Under the pieces are notes generated by a model. The model searched no databases. It was not told the DNA's origin and saw only the letters and a program-made list of their open reading frames with translations. From the NCBI RefSeq assembly GCF_003344865.1, contig NZ_CP031165.1, positions 620,001-684,000 of the forward strand: a stretch of DNA of 64,000 nucleotides, read 5' to 3'. Both the position numbers and the translations under genes were made by a program. Positions 16,915 through 26,412 of this stretch are shown piece by piece. Each line of letters starts with the position of its first letter. Position 1 is the first letter of the stretch. The stretch is from Euzebya pacifica. Lineage in GTDB: Bacteria > Actinomycetota > Nitriliruptoria > Euzebyales > Euzebyaceae.

Positions 16915-19900
16915 CTAGCCGGGAGAGGAGTTCCCGCAGAACGCTTCGGCGCACAGCTCCAGCCGTTGCCAGGTGCCCTTCTCGGCGATGTCGTCGAGGG
17001 TGTGGCGGACGTGGAGGAGTCCTGCGGCACGGTCGAAGACGTAGCCGACGTCGCTGGCGGACCCGAGTGACCCAACGGCGGGGACCTCCTGCCAGCGGCC
17101 CCAGCCGTCGTAGACGTGGGCCTCCGGGTGCGGCCAGGGGATCGTGAGGTCGAGATGGCCCTCGACGATGCCGGACACGACGATCTCGAGGTGGTCCGAC
17201 GTGCTGGCACCGGTCCGCAGCCGGTAGGCCCGGTCGATCAGCAGGTCGATGTGACCGCGTTCGGGCTCGTCGTCGGTGTCCATGGCGCCATCCACCCCGT
17301 CCGCGCGGGTCAACCAGGCGCCGTCCAGCGACCGGCCGTCAAGGTCACGGACCAGCGTCCAGATCCGCTCGTATGACGCCGGACAGGCGTGTGCACGCAG
17401 GTCCGCTCGCCAGGTGCACGCCGCGTCGCGCATCAGCGGGTGATCCGACGACAGCAGGGCCGGGGCACCGGAGATCGACCCGTCGACGTCGCGCACGGCT
17501 GCCGACCGGTCGTCGACCGATCCGTCGTCGTCGGGCTGCTGCACGACCCGCAGCGGGTGGGCGTTGACGAAGCGGGCACCGACCACGGAGGAGACCTGGT
17601 TGTTGTTGTGGGCGATGAACTCCATGGCCGCCCCGGGGTGCTGCCACGGATGGTCGCGCTCGGCGAAGTTGACGAACGTCACGTCCTCGATGCGCGAGGC
17701 CGAGTGGTAGAAGCCCACGCCCGTCTGCCGCCACGTGCGGTCCCCGCCGTTGGAGGTGGCGCCGACGACGACGGAGTCACGCAGCACCGAGTCCAGGCCG
17801 AGGAAGGCGATGTCGTTCTCGGCGAACACCGCGCCCTGGGTCTCCACGCCTTCCGACCACATGCCGAAGCTGCGGTTCTTCCATGCGACGGTGCCCTCGA
17901 ACACCGCGGGGGCGGGCGGCTCGTAGTCCTCCACGAACACGCCGATGCCCCGCTTCCAACCGTTCCCGCCCGAGGTGTGGGCGACGTTGTCGCGGAACGT
18001 GCCGAAGGGCAGCTGGCGGATGTCCATGTCGACGCCCGCGCTGAGGCCCGTGGGCGCAGCCGGGAGGTCGTACCAGAACCCGTGTCCCTCGGAGCCCGCC
18101 GCGGCGTTCTCCACCAGGTGGTTGGCCGGGTTGGTGACCCAGAACGTGGCCGGGGTGTCGTCGGTCTCGAGGATCCGCTGGCCGTCCTCGGGCCGGCGGG
18201 TCGACAGGCCGAGGTTGCACCACAGGGCGTTGCCCACCTCCACACCGTCCTCGAAGAAGTAGCAGTGCCCCTGCGTCTCGTACCCGACGGTGTCGCGCAC
18301 CTCGACGTGGTTGCTGCCGTGGATGGTCAGGCAGCGGTTGAAGGAGTGGTGGATCGACGCGCCGCGCACGTAGCTGCCCGAGGCGCTGCCCATCATGTGG
18401 AAGTGGATCGGGTACCGGGCGAGCCGGCCCGACTGGCCGAGCCCGGCGAACTCCGCGCCGGAGACGTGCAGCACCGACCCGCTGAAGACCATCACGTGGC
18501 CGCCCTGGCCGGTGGCCCTGGCCGCGTCGGCGGAACGGATGCGGACGTTGCGTGACAGGTTGCCGACCTCGCCGTGCTGGGCGACGGCCGCACCGGCGAG
18601 CTCGTCGGTCTGTCCCCAGTGGGTGGACGACAGTGGCTGGTCGAGCTCGATCGTGCGGCCGGACACGGCGACGACGGTGCGCTCCTCGGCCTCGTCGGGG
18701 TCCAGGCCGGTGGCTGCGAGCACCACGCGGTCGCCGACGGCCCAGCCGGGGGCGTCCTGCAGCTCCAGCCGGGTGGACCCGGCGACAGCGGTCCGGGCAA
18801 GCCGCGTCCACGGGTGGTCGGGGGTGTGTCCGTGGATGTCCAGCGTGCCGCCCTGCACGGCGATGGGGCCGAACCCGGCCCCGGCGATCTCGTCGCCTTC
18901 GCGGGGGTGCAGGACCACGTCGACCCGGCGGGTCAACGGGGACTCCTCGGTGCCGATGGCCAGCCGGCCCTCGACCACGATCCAGTCGACCTCGATGGTC
19001 ATGTCCACGTCGGCGACGGCCAGCGTGCCGTCGACCTGGATGCCGCGCAGCACCGGAGGCTGGACGTCCAGGAGGACCGCGCGGTCCGCCGGGATGGTCA
19101 CGGTGTCCCCGGCCGCAGGCAGGCGTCCACCCCAGGTGGCCGGGTCGGACCACGGCAGTGCCCCCTCGATCGGGGGCGCGGGGTTGCGTGCGGCGACCGC
19201 GGGCGGCATGTCGATGCCGTCGATCGCCGTGGACGGCGAGGACGGGATGTCCTCACCGGCGGGGATGTGGCCGGTGCGGATGGACTCCTGCACCTCCTCC
19301 GACAGCGCGGCGGTGCCACCGACGAGGTGGGCGGTCGACGCGAAGCCACGCTGGCTGTCCACGAACGATGCCGTCTGGGGGGAGTGGCGCAGGGACGAGG
19401 GGTCACTCAGCAACAGCACGCCGCCGGCGCGGGCGACGGCCGGGCCGGCCACGAGGGCGTCGGGCCAGCCGCGCCCTGATGCGATCCAGATCGAGGAGGT
19501 GTAGCCCTGCTCGTCGAGCTGCCGGCGCGCGACGGCGATGGCGGTGTCGTAGCGCGAGTCGCCGGCGACACGGTCGACCTCACCGTCGACCAGGGCGTCG
19601 GCGGACGCCAGCACGGTGTCGGACACCGCAGCGGTGCCGCCGATGACGGTCAGGGTGCGGACGCCGCTGGCGGTGATGGCCTCTGCCGTGGCGGCGGGCA
19701 ACGCGTCGTTGGTGGTCAGGAAGATCGGGACCCCGAGGGCGGCAGCCCAGCCCGACGCCGACAACGCGTCGGGCCAGCCCCGCTGCGGATCGTCGTTGGC
19801 CCCCTCGACCAGCAGCCCGTGGGTTGCGTCGGTGGTCGTCGCGACCTCCACGGCGACCGCGGCAAGGGTTGCCCAGCCGTCGTCGGCACGGATGCGCCTG

Positions 19901-20325
19901 ACCGTGGTGATGCCGGCGTCGAGGGCCTCACCCGCCACCGTGGCCGACAGCTCGCCGACCAGGAGCGCGGTGGTGGCCCCGAGCCGCTGGATCTCCTCCA
20001 CGGCGGCGTCGTCGAGGGCCTCCGGGCCGGTCAGCAGGACGGGGGCGTCGAGCGCGGCGGCGAGGGGTGCCGCGGCCAGCGCGTCGGCGTAGGCATCGGC
20101 CCGGGCCAGGACGACCGCATCGCTGCCGTCACCGTGGGTGGCCCGTGACACCTCTGCGGCCGTGTGGGTGCGCGAGGGGCCGGCGTGGCGTACCACCTCC
20201 AGCGGGCGGTCCTGGGCGAGGGCAGGCGCAGCCGTCAGGAACAGGGCGCAGACGAGCCCGATGACGGGCAGCGTCGACCACCTCCCCGAGCGGCGTGCAG
20301 GGTCGTGTGTCGTCGTCACACCCAT
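16915..20325 (-). CDS. Secreted CWB2 - G8 domain - right-handed beta-helix protein
   Basis: 1136 residues with a signal peptide (hydrophobic 17-37, cleavage after ALA at 37). Three CWB2 repeats follow (about 42-345), including VIGGTAAVSDTVLA and VDRVAGDSRYDTAIAVA. A G8 domain spans about 385-480 (WSDPATWGGRLPAAGDTVTI, then beta-strands IQVDGTLAVADVDMTIEVD). A large right-handed beta-helix follows (about 500-960) with the YPIHFHMMGSASGSYVRG segment, resembling the region after G8 in CEMIP/TMEM2 and fibrocystin-like proteins. Those animal proteins include hyaluronan-degrading factors, so a polysaccharide-binding or -cleaving role on the cell surface is a reasonable guess, not shown here. Cys pairs near residues 970-985 and 1120-1132 may be disulfides. 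It is divergent from the antiporter gene, 137 bases away. Confidence 0.85.
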   Translation of the reverse strand: MGVTTTHDPARRSGRWSTLPVIGLVCALFLTAAPALAQDRPLEVVRHAGPSRTHTAAEVSRATHGDGSDAVVLARADAYADALAAAPLAAALDAPVLLTGPEALDDAAVEEIQRLGATTALLVGELSATVAGEALDAGITTVRRIRADDGWATLAAVAVEVATTTDATHGLLVEGANDDPQRGWPDALSASGWAAALGVPIFLTTNDALPAATAEAITASGVRTLTVIGGTAAVSDTVLASADALVDGEVDRVAGDSRYDTAIAVARRQLDEQGYTSSIWIASGRGWPDALVAGPAVARAGGVLLLSDPSSLRHSPQTASFVDSQRGFASTAHLVGGTAALSEEVQESIRTGHIPAGEDIPSSPSTAIDGIDMPPAVAARNPAPPIEGALPWSDPATWGGRLPAAGDTVTIPADRAVLLDVQPPVLRGIQVDGTLAVADVDMTIEVDWIVVEGRLAIGTEESPLTRRVDVVLHPREGDEIAGAGFGPIAVQGGTLDIHGHTPDHPWTRLARTAVAGSTRLELQDAPGWAVGDRVVLAATGLDPDEAEERTVVAVSGRTIELDQPLSSTHWGQTDELAGAAVAQHGEVGNLSRNVRIRSADAARATGQGGHVMVFSGSVLHVSGAEFAGLGQSGRLARYPIHFHMMGSASGSYVRGASIHHSFNRCLTIHGSNHVEVRDTVGYETQGHCYFFEDGVEVGNALWCNLGLSTRRPEDGQRILETDDTPATFWVTNPANHLVENAAAGSEGHGFWYDLPAAPTGLSAGVDMDIRQLPFGTFRDNVAHTSGGNGWKRGIGVFVEDYEPPAPAVFEGTVAWKNRSFGMWSEGVETQGAVFAENDIAFLGLDSVLRDSVVVGATSNGGDRTWRQTGVGFYHSASRIEDVTFVNFAERDHPWQHPGAAMEFIAHNNNQVSSVVGARFVNAHPLRVVQQPDDDGSVDDRSAAVRDVDGSISGAPALLSSDHPLMRDAACTWRADLRAHACPASYERIWTLVRDLDGRSLDGAWLTRADGVDGAMDTDDEPERGHIDLLIDRAYRLRTGASTSDHLEIVVSGIVEGHLDLTIPWPHPEAHVYDGWGRWQEVPAVGSLGSASDVGYVFDRAAGLLHVRHTLDDIAEKGTWQRLELCAEAFCGNSSPG

Positions 20326-20402
20326 GGTGTCGACTCGCGGGGCCCGCTCCTTGAGACCTGCTGGCGCCGGGCGGGGGTCCCGGCACGGTCACCGTCGCGC
20401 CC

Positions 20403-20408
20403 TAGACT
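20403..20408 (+). promoter_or_regulatory. Candidate -10 box TAGACT for the USP-tailed antiporter gene
   Basis: TAGACT fits TANNNT and sits 54 nt upstream of the TTG start, in the 137-nt divergent region between this gene and the CWB2-G8 gene. Confidence 0.35.
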
Positions 20409-20462
20409 TGGACGCTCTGCGCCGTCACCATCCACAGAACTGGGGACGGCATTGGGAGGATC

Positions 20463-22229
20463 TTGGACTACTCGCTGCTCATCATCGCGACCCTCGGGGC
20501 CGTTGCGATCCTCGTGGGGCACCTGTTCAAGCGGTTCGTGCCGGAGATCGTGGTGTTCCTCGCGCTCGGGGTGGCCATCGGCCCCGAGGGCATCTCGCTG
20601 ATCAACGAGGACAACGTCAAGTCCCTGGAGCTGCTGACCCAGGTGGCGCTGGGCGCGGTGATCTTCCTCATCGGCGACCGGCTGCGGCTGGACGACCTGC
20701 GTGCCCAACGGCTGCTGCTGGTCCCCATCAACGTGGCGCAGGTGCTGCTGGCCGGTGTCCTGACCTTCTTCGCGGTGCAGGCCGCCGGGGCCAACACCGC
20801 CACCGCGCTCGTGCTGGGCCTGATCGCCACCGAGACGGGGGTCCTGACGGTCGCGGCGACGGTGAAGGAGCAACGCGCCAAGGGGCCGTCGACGGACCTG
20901 CTGCTGTCATCGGTCGGGGTCACCAACGTCGCCACGGCCCTGCTGTTCGGGTTGTCCTTCCCGTTCGTCCTGGCCAGCTCCGGCCAGGCCGAGACGTCCC
21001 AGACCATCCTCGTCTTCGGCCAGCTCGTGGTGCTGTCGACGCTGATCGGCCTGGCCGGCGGCTGGATCCTGCGGATGTTCTCCACGGCGCTGGAGACCTC
21101 GGGTGAGCTGCTGCTGTTCCTGTTGGTCGTCCTGACCGGGATCGTCGGCGCTGCCGTGGCGGTCGAGGGCTCGGTGGTCGTCTCCACGCTCATCGCCGGG
21201 CTGTACATCGCCAACACCGCCCCGTGGCTCGCCGACCGCCTGTTCGCGGCCATCCGCACCCTCGAGGCGCCGATCTACCTCGTCTTCTTCGTGGTGGCCG
21301 GTGCCGAGATCCACCTCGACGAGCTGACCCAGGTCGGCGTCATCGGTGCGGCCTACGCCGTGGCCCGCGGGGTCGGCAAGCTCGGTGGTGCGGCGCTCGG
21401 TGGGCTGGCCGGTCGGGACTGGAAGCTCGGCTTCCGCACCGGTGCCGCGCTGTTGCCCCACGCCGGCATGGCGATCGCGCTGGTCGCGCTCGTCGTCGAG
21501 CAGGCGCCCGAGCTCGGCGGCACCGTCTCCGGTGTGGTGCTGGGGTCCATCGTCGTGTTCGAGCTGGCCGGGCCCATCGCCGCACGGCGGGCCATCCGGT
21601 CCTCCGGCGAGGCCGGCAAGGGTGGCGCAGGCGAGGCCATCGAACCGATCCCCGAGGTGTTGTCCCACCGGTCCTTCGACCGGGTGTTGGTGCCCGTCGG
21701 GTCCGTCGACATCATCCTGCCGCGGTTGCCGTTCCTGCTGGACCTGGTCGGCACGATGCGCGCAGAGCTCATCGCGGTCCACATCTCGCGTCCGGGCACC
21801 GTCGAACCGGGTGCCGAACCCGAGGTGCTCCAGCTGGTCGAAGCCGTCGCCGCCGAGCGCAACATCCCGGTGCAGAAGGTCCACAAGGTCTCCGAAGCCG
21901 TCGCCCAGTCGTTGGTCGCGGCCGTACGGGACCACGATGCCGAGCTGGTCGTCATGGGCGAGCCGGCCCGGACCTCGCTGCTGGAACCCAGCCGCTGGGG
22001 CCTGATCTCCCAGCGGGTCGTGCGTGACGTCGACGTGCCGGTGCTGGTCTACCCGGTGGATCCCTCCGACCCCGAGAAGGTGCCGAGCGTCTACCTCCGT
22101 CGGGCCCAGCAGGCCCGTGCAGCCGACGAGGCCGATGTCGACGGCGGGGGCCGGGACGGCGGGGCCCCGGCCGGCGGGGTCGACGACCCCGACGACGATC
22201 CGGAGCCCTCCCACCCCGTGGAGGCATGA
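20463..22229 (+). CDS. Cation:proton antiporter with C-terminal USP-like domain
   Basis: 588 residues. The N-terminal 375 residues are a CPA-type antiporter with about twelve membrane segments, including FVPEIVVFLALGVAIGPEGI and IATETGVLTVAA. The C-terminal cytosolic part (about 395-535) looks like a universal stress protein / nucleotide-binding alpha-beta domain: FDRVLVPVGSVDI at its start, DAELVVMGEPARTSLL, and a closing DVDVPVLVYPV strand. The last 40 residues are acidic and Gly/Pro-rich. Fusion to a USP-like domain suggests the transport activity responds to nucleotide or stress state (inference). The start is TTG with GGGAGGA close upstream; no upstream ATG or GTG in frame fits better. 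Confidence 0.85.
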   Translation: MDYSLLIIATLGAVAILVGHLFKRFVPEIVVFLALGVAIGPEGISLINEDNVKSLELLTQVALGAVIFLIGDRLRLDDLRAQRLLLVPINVAQVLLAGVLTFFAVQAAGANTATALVLGLIATETGVLTVAATVKEQRAKGPSTDLLLSSVGVTNVATALLFGLSFPFVLASSGQAETSQTILVFGQLVVLSTLIGLAGGWILRMFSTALETSGELLLFLLVVLTGIVGAAVAVEGSVVVSTLIAGLYIANTAPWLADRLFAAIRTLEAPIYLVFFVVAGAEIHLDELTQVGVIGAAYAVARGVGKLGGAALGGLAGRDWKLGFRTGAALLPHAGMAIALVALVVEQAPELGGTVSGVVLGSIVVFELAGPIAARRAIRSSGEAGKGGAGEAIEPIPEVLSHRSFDRVLVPVGSVDIILPRLPFLLDLVGTMRAELIAVHISRPGTVEPGAEPEVLQLVEAVAAERNIPVQKVHKVSEAVAQSLVAAVRDHDAELVVMGEPARTSLLEPSRWGLISQRVVRDVDVPVLVYPVDPSDPEKVPSVYLRRAQQARAADEADVDGGGRDGGAPAGGVDDPDDDPEPSHPVEA

Positions 22230-22318
22230 GGCAGCGGTCGCGCGTGTCCCGTGCGGCCCGTTGCACCGCTCGGACGGCCGGGCGGGGGTCGGGCGCGGGG
22301 ACCGTGGCCACGCGCCAC

Positions 22319-22324
22319 TAGAAT
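22319..22324 (+). promoter_or_regulatory. -10 box TAGAAT for a leaderless start
   Basis: TAGAAT is followed by a 7-nt spacer and then GTG at 22332. No ribosome binding site is present. This is the typical arrangement for actinobacterial leaderless mRNA and decides the start of the DUF4446 gene. Confidence 0.6.
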
Positions 22325-22331
22325 CGGGCCC

Positions 22332-22979
22332 GTGGAGTTCAGCCCGGGAACCGTCGGCACCCTGCTGATCGTCGCCATTCTGGCGTCGATCGGCGCCATC
22401 GTCGTGGGCGTGATGGCCATCCAGGGCGAACGTCGGGTGCGTGCCACCTACAGCCGGTTCGCCCGCGGTCGCCGCGAGGACGTCGTCACGCTGATCGGCA
22501 TGCACATCGACGAGGTGCAGCGCCTGCAGCAGGTCGTCCGCCGCCACCAGTCGCAGGCCAAGCAGCTGCGTGGATTGGTCTCGCGGACCCTCAGCCGCAT
22601 CGGCACGGTGCGCTACGACGCGTTCGACGACATGGGTGGACGCCTGTCGTTCTCCATGGCGCTGCTGGACGAACACGGCGACGGCATGGTCATCACCGCG
22701 ATGAACGGACGGGTGCAGACCCGCACCTACGCCAAGCCCGTCCAAGGGGGCTCGTCGACCCACAACCTGTCGGAGGAAGAGGTCCAGGCCATCGAGCAGG
22801 CCATGGCAAGCGGGGCCCGTCGCGTGCAGGAGGTCGTGGCGATGTTGCCGACCGAGGACGATGTAGTGCCCGCCGCAGGGGACACCCGCGTGACCGCGGT
22901 CGCCGACCAGTCCCTGGACCCCGACGACCGGTGGGACGGCCACGACGCCGCTGACCGCGTGGGGCAGACGCCACAGTGA
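22332..22979 (+). CDS. DUF4446 family membrane-associated protein
   Basis: 215 residues. One N-terminal membrane helix (about 8-31, VGTLLIVAILASIGAIVVGV) is followed by a basic, coiled-coil-like segment (about 38-85). The compact DUF4446 core follows, with RYDAFDDMGGRLSFSMALLDEHGDGMVITAM. The tail is acidic and disordered. The function is unknown; the family is common in Gram-positive bacteria. The GTG start fits the -10 box exactly 7 nt upstream. The end overlaps the prephenate dehydratase start (GTGA), so the two genes are translationally coupled. Confidence 0.88.
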   Translation: MEFSPGTVGTLLIVAILASIGAIVVGVMAIQGERRVRATYSRFARGRREDVVTLIGMHIDEVQRLQQVVRRHQSQAKQLRGLVSRTLSRIGTVRYDAFDDMGGRLSFSMALLDEHGDGMVITAMNGRVQTRTYAKPVQGGSSTHNLSEEEVQAIEQAMASGARRVQEVVAMLPTEDDVVPAAGDTRVTAVADQSLDPDDRWDGHDAADRVGQTPQ

Positions 22980-23890
22980 CCGTCGTATTCCTCGGTCCCG
23001 AGGGCACGTTCACCGCTGCGGCGGCGGAGATCGCCGCCCCCGGTGCGACCCGCCTCCCCATGACCACGATCCCCGAGGTCGTGCGTGCCGTCCGGCGCGG
23101 CGACGCGCCCGTCGGGGTCGTGCCCATCGAGAACTCCATCGAGGGGTCGGTCAACCTGACCCTCGACACCCTCGCCTTCGGCGATCCCGGCGTCTACATC
23201 CGCCGCGAGATCACCATCCCGATCTCGATGAACCTGCTGGCACGGCCCGGGACGCGCATCGAGGACATCGTCGAGCTGCGCAGCCACCCGATGGCCATCC
23301 CCCAGTGCCGGGAGTGGCTGGATGCCCACCTCCCCGACGTGCGGCTGGTGCCGTCGGCGTCGACTGCCTACGCGGCAGAGGAGGTCTCACGGGCCGACGG
23401 GACCGTGGCCGCGCTCGGCACCGCCCTGGCCGCCGACCGCTTCGACCTCGACGTGCTGGCCAAGGACATCCAGGACCGGGACGGCAACACCACCCGGTTC
23501 GTCGTGCTCGGCACCCGCATGTCGATGCCGACCGGCGCGGACAAGACCTCGCTGGTCATCTTCTTCGGTGAGGACCGGCCGGGACAGCTGATGCGGGTCC
23601 TCGACGAGTTCGCGCTGCGCTCGATCAACCTGACCAAGATCGAGTCGCGGCCCACCAAGCAGCAGCTCGGCGAGTACTGCATCTTCATCGACCTGGCCGG
23701 GCACGTGACCGAGGCCCGGGTCGCCGAGGCGTTGCGGTCGGTCCATCGGCACGTCGCCGACGTCAGGATCCTCGGGACCTACCCGCGGGCCGACGAGCTG
23801 GTGGCCGAGGCCAACGGCCCCGACTCCGAGGACGCCTACGCCGAGGCGGCCCTGTGGTTCCGGACGATCATCGACCGCATCGATTCCTGA
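22976..23890 (+). CDS. pheA: Prephenate dehydratase with ACT domain
   Basis: 304 residues. It converts prephenate to phenylpyruvate in phenylalanine synthesis. The catalytic domain (1-180) has FLGPEGTFTAAA at the N-terminus, VPIENSIEGSVNLTLD, and the late motif NTTRFVVLG with the catalytic Thr-Arg pair. The regulatory ACT domain (about 195-275) keeps the phenylalanine-binding ESRPTKQQLGEY motif, so feedback inhibition by phenylalanine is expected. There is no chorismate mutase domain. It starts at GTG within the stop of the DUF4446 gene. Confidence 0.95.
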   Translation: MTVVFLGPEGTFTAAAAEIAAPGATRLPMTTIPEVVRAVRRGDAPVGVVPIENSIEGSVNLTLDTLAFGDPGVYIRREITIPISMNLLARPGTRIEDIVELRSHPMAIPQCREWLDAHLPDVRLVPSASTAYAAEEVSRADGTVAALGTALAADRFDLDVLAKDIQDRDGNTTRFVVLGTRMSMPTGADKTSLVIFFGEDRPGQLMRVLDEFALRSINLTKIESRPTKQQLGEYCIFIDLAGHVTEARVAEALRSVHRHVADVRILGTYPRADELVAEANGPDSEDAYAEAALWFRTIIDRIDS

Positions 23891-23983
23891 GGTCCCGTCC
23901 GGGGCTCGCGTCGTCGCGTCCTGCGCGGACGGACGGTGCCGCCTTGTTGTGCTGGTCTGCCAACCGGGGCAGGCTTGCATCAC

Positions 23984-25363
23984 ATGCGTGTGAGTCGGTG
24001 TTCCGCGAGGACCCGTCCTTCCCCCCTCACAGCACCCATCAGCTCGCTCGTCGGGACGCTCGTCGTCGCGCTCGTGGCTGTGCTGTTGCCGGGGGGTGGC
24101 CGGGACGTTGCCCATGCCCAGTCCTCCACCGAGCTCCGCGAGCAGCAGGAGCAGGTCGAGGACCAGCTCGAGGGTGCCCGTGACGCCGAGGCGGGGATCG
24201 CCGAGGAGCTCGAGGGGGCCGAGGAGGTCCGCCAGGAGGTCGAGGGCGAGCTGGCCGACGCCACCGCACGCGTCGACGAGGTCCTCATCGACATCGAACG
24301 GGTCGAGGACGAACAGGCGGGGCTGCAGCGAGAGGTCGCTGACCTGTCGGTCGAGGCGGCCGAGACCCGCGCGTCGTTGAGCACCCAGATCCGCACCCTC
24401 TACATGCAGGGGGCGGCCGAGAGCTTCATCGTCGCCCTCGACGCGCAGGCTGCGCAGGAGGTGGGGGTGCGGTCGCACTACCTCGAGGCGCTCTCGCGTG
24501 GGGACCGAGCCCGGCTGGAGGTGCTCGGCAACGTGACGACCCAGCTCGAGGCCCGCGAGGAGGACCTGCTGCGGGTCACCGACGAGCTCGATGCCCTCCG
24601 CGCCGACGCCGAGGAAGCCCAGTCCGCGCTGGACCGCGAGCTGTTCATTGCCGCCGGATACGAGTCCGAGGTCGCCCAGCAGCTCGCCGACGCCGAGGGC
24701 GAGGCACGCCGACTGGCCAACGAGGCCACCCAGCTCGCTGCGGCTGCTGCCGCAGCAGAACAGGCCGAGGAAGAGGAGCGGCAGCGCGCGATCGCCGCCG
24801 CCGAGGAAGCCGAACGGCGCGCCCAGGCAGCAGCAGCCGCGTCAGCGGCGGCCGCCGCAGAAGCCGCGCAGAACGCCAGCAGCGGTGGGTCCTCCGGTGG
24901 CTCGACCTCCGGTGACTCCTCCAGCGGCGGTTCCTCCAGCGGTGGCTCCGCGCCGGTCAGCAGCGACGGCAAGTCCTGTCCGCAGGACAACCCGCGGTCC
25001 TTCACCGACACCTGGGGTGCCCCACGGTCAGGCGGCCGCAGCCACCAGGGGACCGACATCTTCGGCACCCGGGGCGGCAACGTGTTCGCCATCGTCGACG
25101 GGACCGTGGCCTTCACGCGGTCCGGCGGGATCTCGGGGCTGTTCCTCGGCCTGCAGGGCGACGACGGGAACCTGTACTACTACATCCACCTGCAGGACTT
25201 CGTCGCCTCGGCGGGGCAGCGGGTGTCCGCCGGACAGCTGATCGGCCACAACGGCGACACCGGCAACGCTCGTGGTACGACTCCCCACATCCACTTCGAG
25301 CTGCACCCCGGCGGGGGAGCAGCGGTGAACCCCTACCCCTTGCTCCGGGCGGTGTGCGGCTAG
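23984..25363 (+). CDS. Secreted coiled-coil M23 murein hydrolase (EnvC/NlpD-like)
   Basis: About 459 residues. After a signal peptide (hydrophobic about 18-36, AHAQS cleavage) comes a long Glu/Ala-rich coiled coil (about 42-300). A Ser/Gly-rich linker (about 300-330) leads to a LytM/M23 metallopeptidase domain (about 335-457). Zinc ligands are visible: H354 and D358 in HQGTD, and HIH at 435-437. The architecture matches factors that cleave or activate cleavage of peptidoglycan cross-bridges during division; the complete metal site suggests it is itself a hydrolase. The start could be ATG 23984 or GTG 23990; neither has a good RBS. It is followed six bases later by an MscS channel gene. Confidence 0.88.
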   Translation: MRVSRCSARTRPSPLTAPISSLVGTLVVALVAVLLPGGGRDVAHAQSSTELREQQEQVEDQLEGARDAEAGIAEELEGAEEVRQEVEGELADATARVDEVLIDIERVEDEQAGLQREVADLSVEAAETRASLSTQIRTLYMQGAAESFIVALDAQAAQEVGVRSHYLEALSRGDRARLEVLGNVTTQLEAREEDLLRVTDELDALRADAEEAQSALDRELFIAAGYESEVAQQLADAEGEARRLANEATQLAAAAAAAEQAEEEERQRAIAAAEEAERRAQAAAAASAAAAAEAAQNASSGGSSGGSTSGDSSSGGSSSGGSAPVSSDGKSCPQDNPRSFTDTWGAPRSGGRSHQGTDIFGTRGGNVFAIVDGTVAFTRSGGISGLFLGLQGDDGNLYYYIHLQDFVASAGQRVSAGQLIGHNGDTGNARGTTPHIHFELHPGGGAAVNPYPLLRAVCG

Positions 25364-25368
25364 ACGAC

Positions 25369-26310
25369 ATGACCATCCTCCTCGCGCAGTCCGAGTCCGC
25401 CGACGTCATCGCCGACGAGATCGGCAACATCCTCGACAACGCGCCGTCCACTCCGGCCGAGGCGCTCGAGGTCATCGTCCAGAAGTTCGAGTCGCTGTGG
25501 ACCGGACTGCTTCAGAGCCTCCCGATCATCATGATCGGGCTGGTCGTCTTCCTCGTGCTCTACGTCGTGGCGAGGGTCGTCAGCCGCGGTTTCGGGCACA
25601 CGCTGGAGAAGACCAACGCCGACCCGGTCGTCAGCCGACTGCTGACCCGGGTCGTCAAGACGATCCTGGTGATGATCGCGGCGCTGTTCGCCCTGTCCAC
25701 CATGGGTGTGGCCATCGGCAACGTCGTGACGTTCCTGGCGGTGCTCGGCTTCGCCGTCGGCCTTGCCGTGCAGGGGATCCTCGAGAACTTCGTCGCCGGC
25801 GTGATCCTGCTGATGCGCAAGCCCTTCCGGGCCGGCGACCAGATCATCACCGGTGACTACGAGGGCACCGTCGACGACGTCGACTTCCGGGTGACCGCCC
25901 TCATCGGCTACGACGGCACGAGGCAGCTGATCCCCAACGGGCAGGTGTACTCCAACCCCCTCGTGAACCTGACCGGTGGCGGCAAGCGGCGCAGCACCGT
26001 GACCGTCGGCGTGGACTACCGCGACGATCACGACGAGGCCCGCGAGGTCATCCGTGCGGCGCTCGATGGGCTCGAGGGCGTGCTGGAGGATCCCGCACCC
26101 GAGGTGCTGCTCACCGAGCTCGGCGACTCCAGCGTCAACTTCGAGGTCCGCTACTGGACCGAACCCAGCATCCGCTCGGTGCGCCACACCCAGGACCGGG
26201 TGCTCGCCGCGGTCAAGACCGCCGTGGAGGGTGCGGGCATGACCATCCCGTGGCCCATCCGGACCCTGGTCGTGGATGGTCCGGTGGACGTCGGGCCGAG
26301 CGCGGACTAG
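25369..26310 (+). CDS. Small-conductance mechanosensitive channel (MscS family)
   Basis: 313 residues. Three membrane segments (about 45-70, 90-115 and 122-150) end in the pore-lining helix, GFAVGLAVQGILENFVAGVILL, typical of MscS. A beta domain follows with PFRAGDQI, GTVDDVDFRVTAL and the loop LIPNGQVYSNPLVN, then an alpha-beta vestibule domain. The channel opens under membrane tension to release solutes during hypoosmotic shock. The neighbouring upstream M23 hydrolase gene ends six bases before ATG 25369; an alternative GTG at 25354 would overlap it. No terminator is obvious in the 102 bases that follow. Confidence 0.9.
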   Translation: MTILLAQSESADVIADEIGNILDNAPSTPAEALEVIVQKFESLWTGLLQSLPIIMIGLVVFLVLYVVARVVSRGFGHTLEKTNADPVVSRLLTRVVKTILVMIAALFALSTMGVAIGNVVTFLAVLGFAVGLAVQGILENFVAGVILLMRKPFRAGDQIITGDYEGTVDDVDFRVTALIGYDGTRQLIPNGQVYSNPLVNLTGGGKRRSTVTVGVDYRDDHDEAREVIRAALDGLEGVLEDPAPEVLLTELGDSSVNFEVRYWTEPSIRSVRHTQDRVLAAVKTAVEGAGMTIPWPIRTLVVDGPVDVGPSAD

Positions 26311-26412
26311 TCACGAGGAGCCCCCCGATACGGTCACTTCGAGGGGTAACGGACGGTCGACAGTTACGAGACAGTGCGTACGTCCGCAGTCGATCGTCCT
26401 CAAGGAGCCCCC

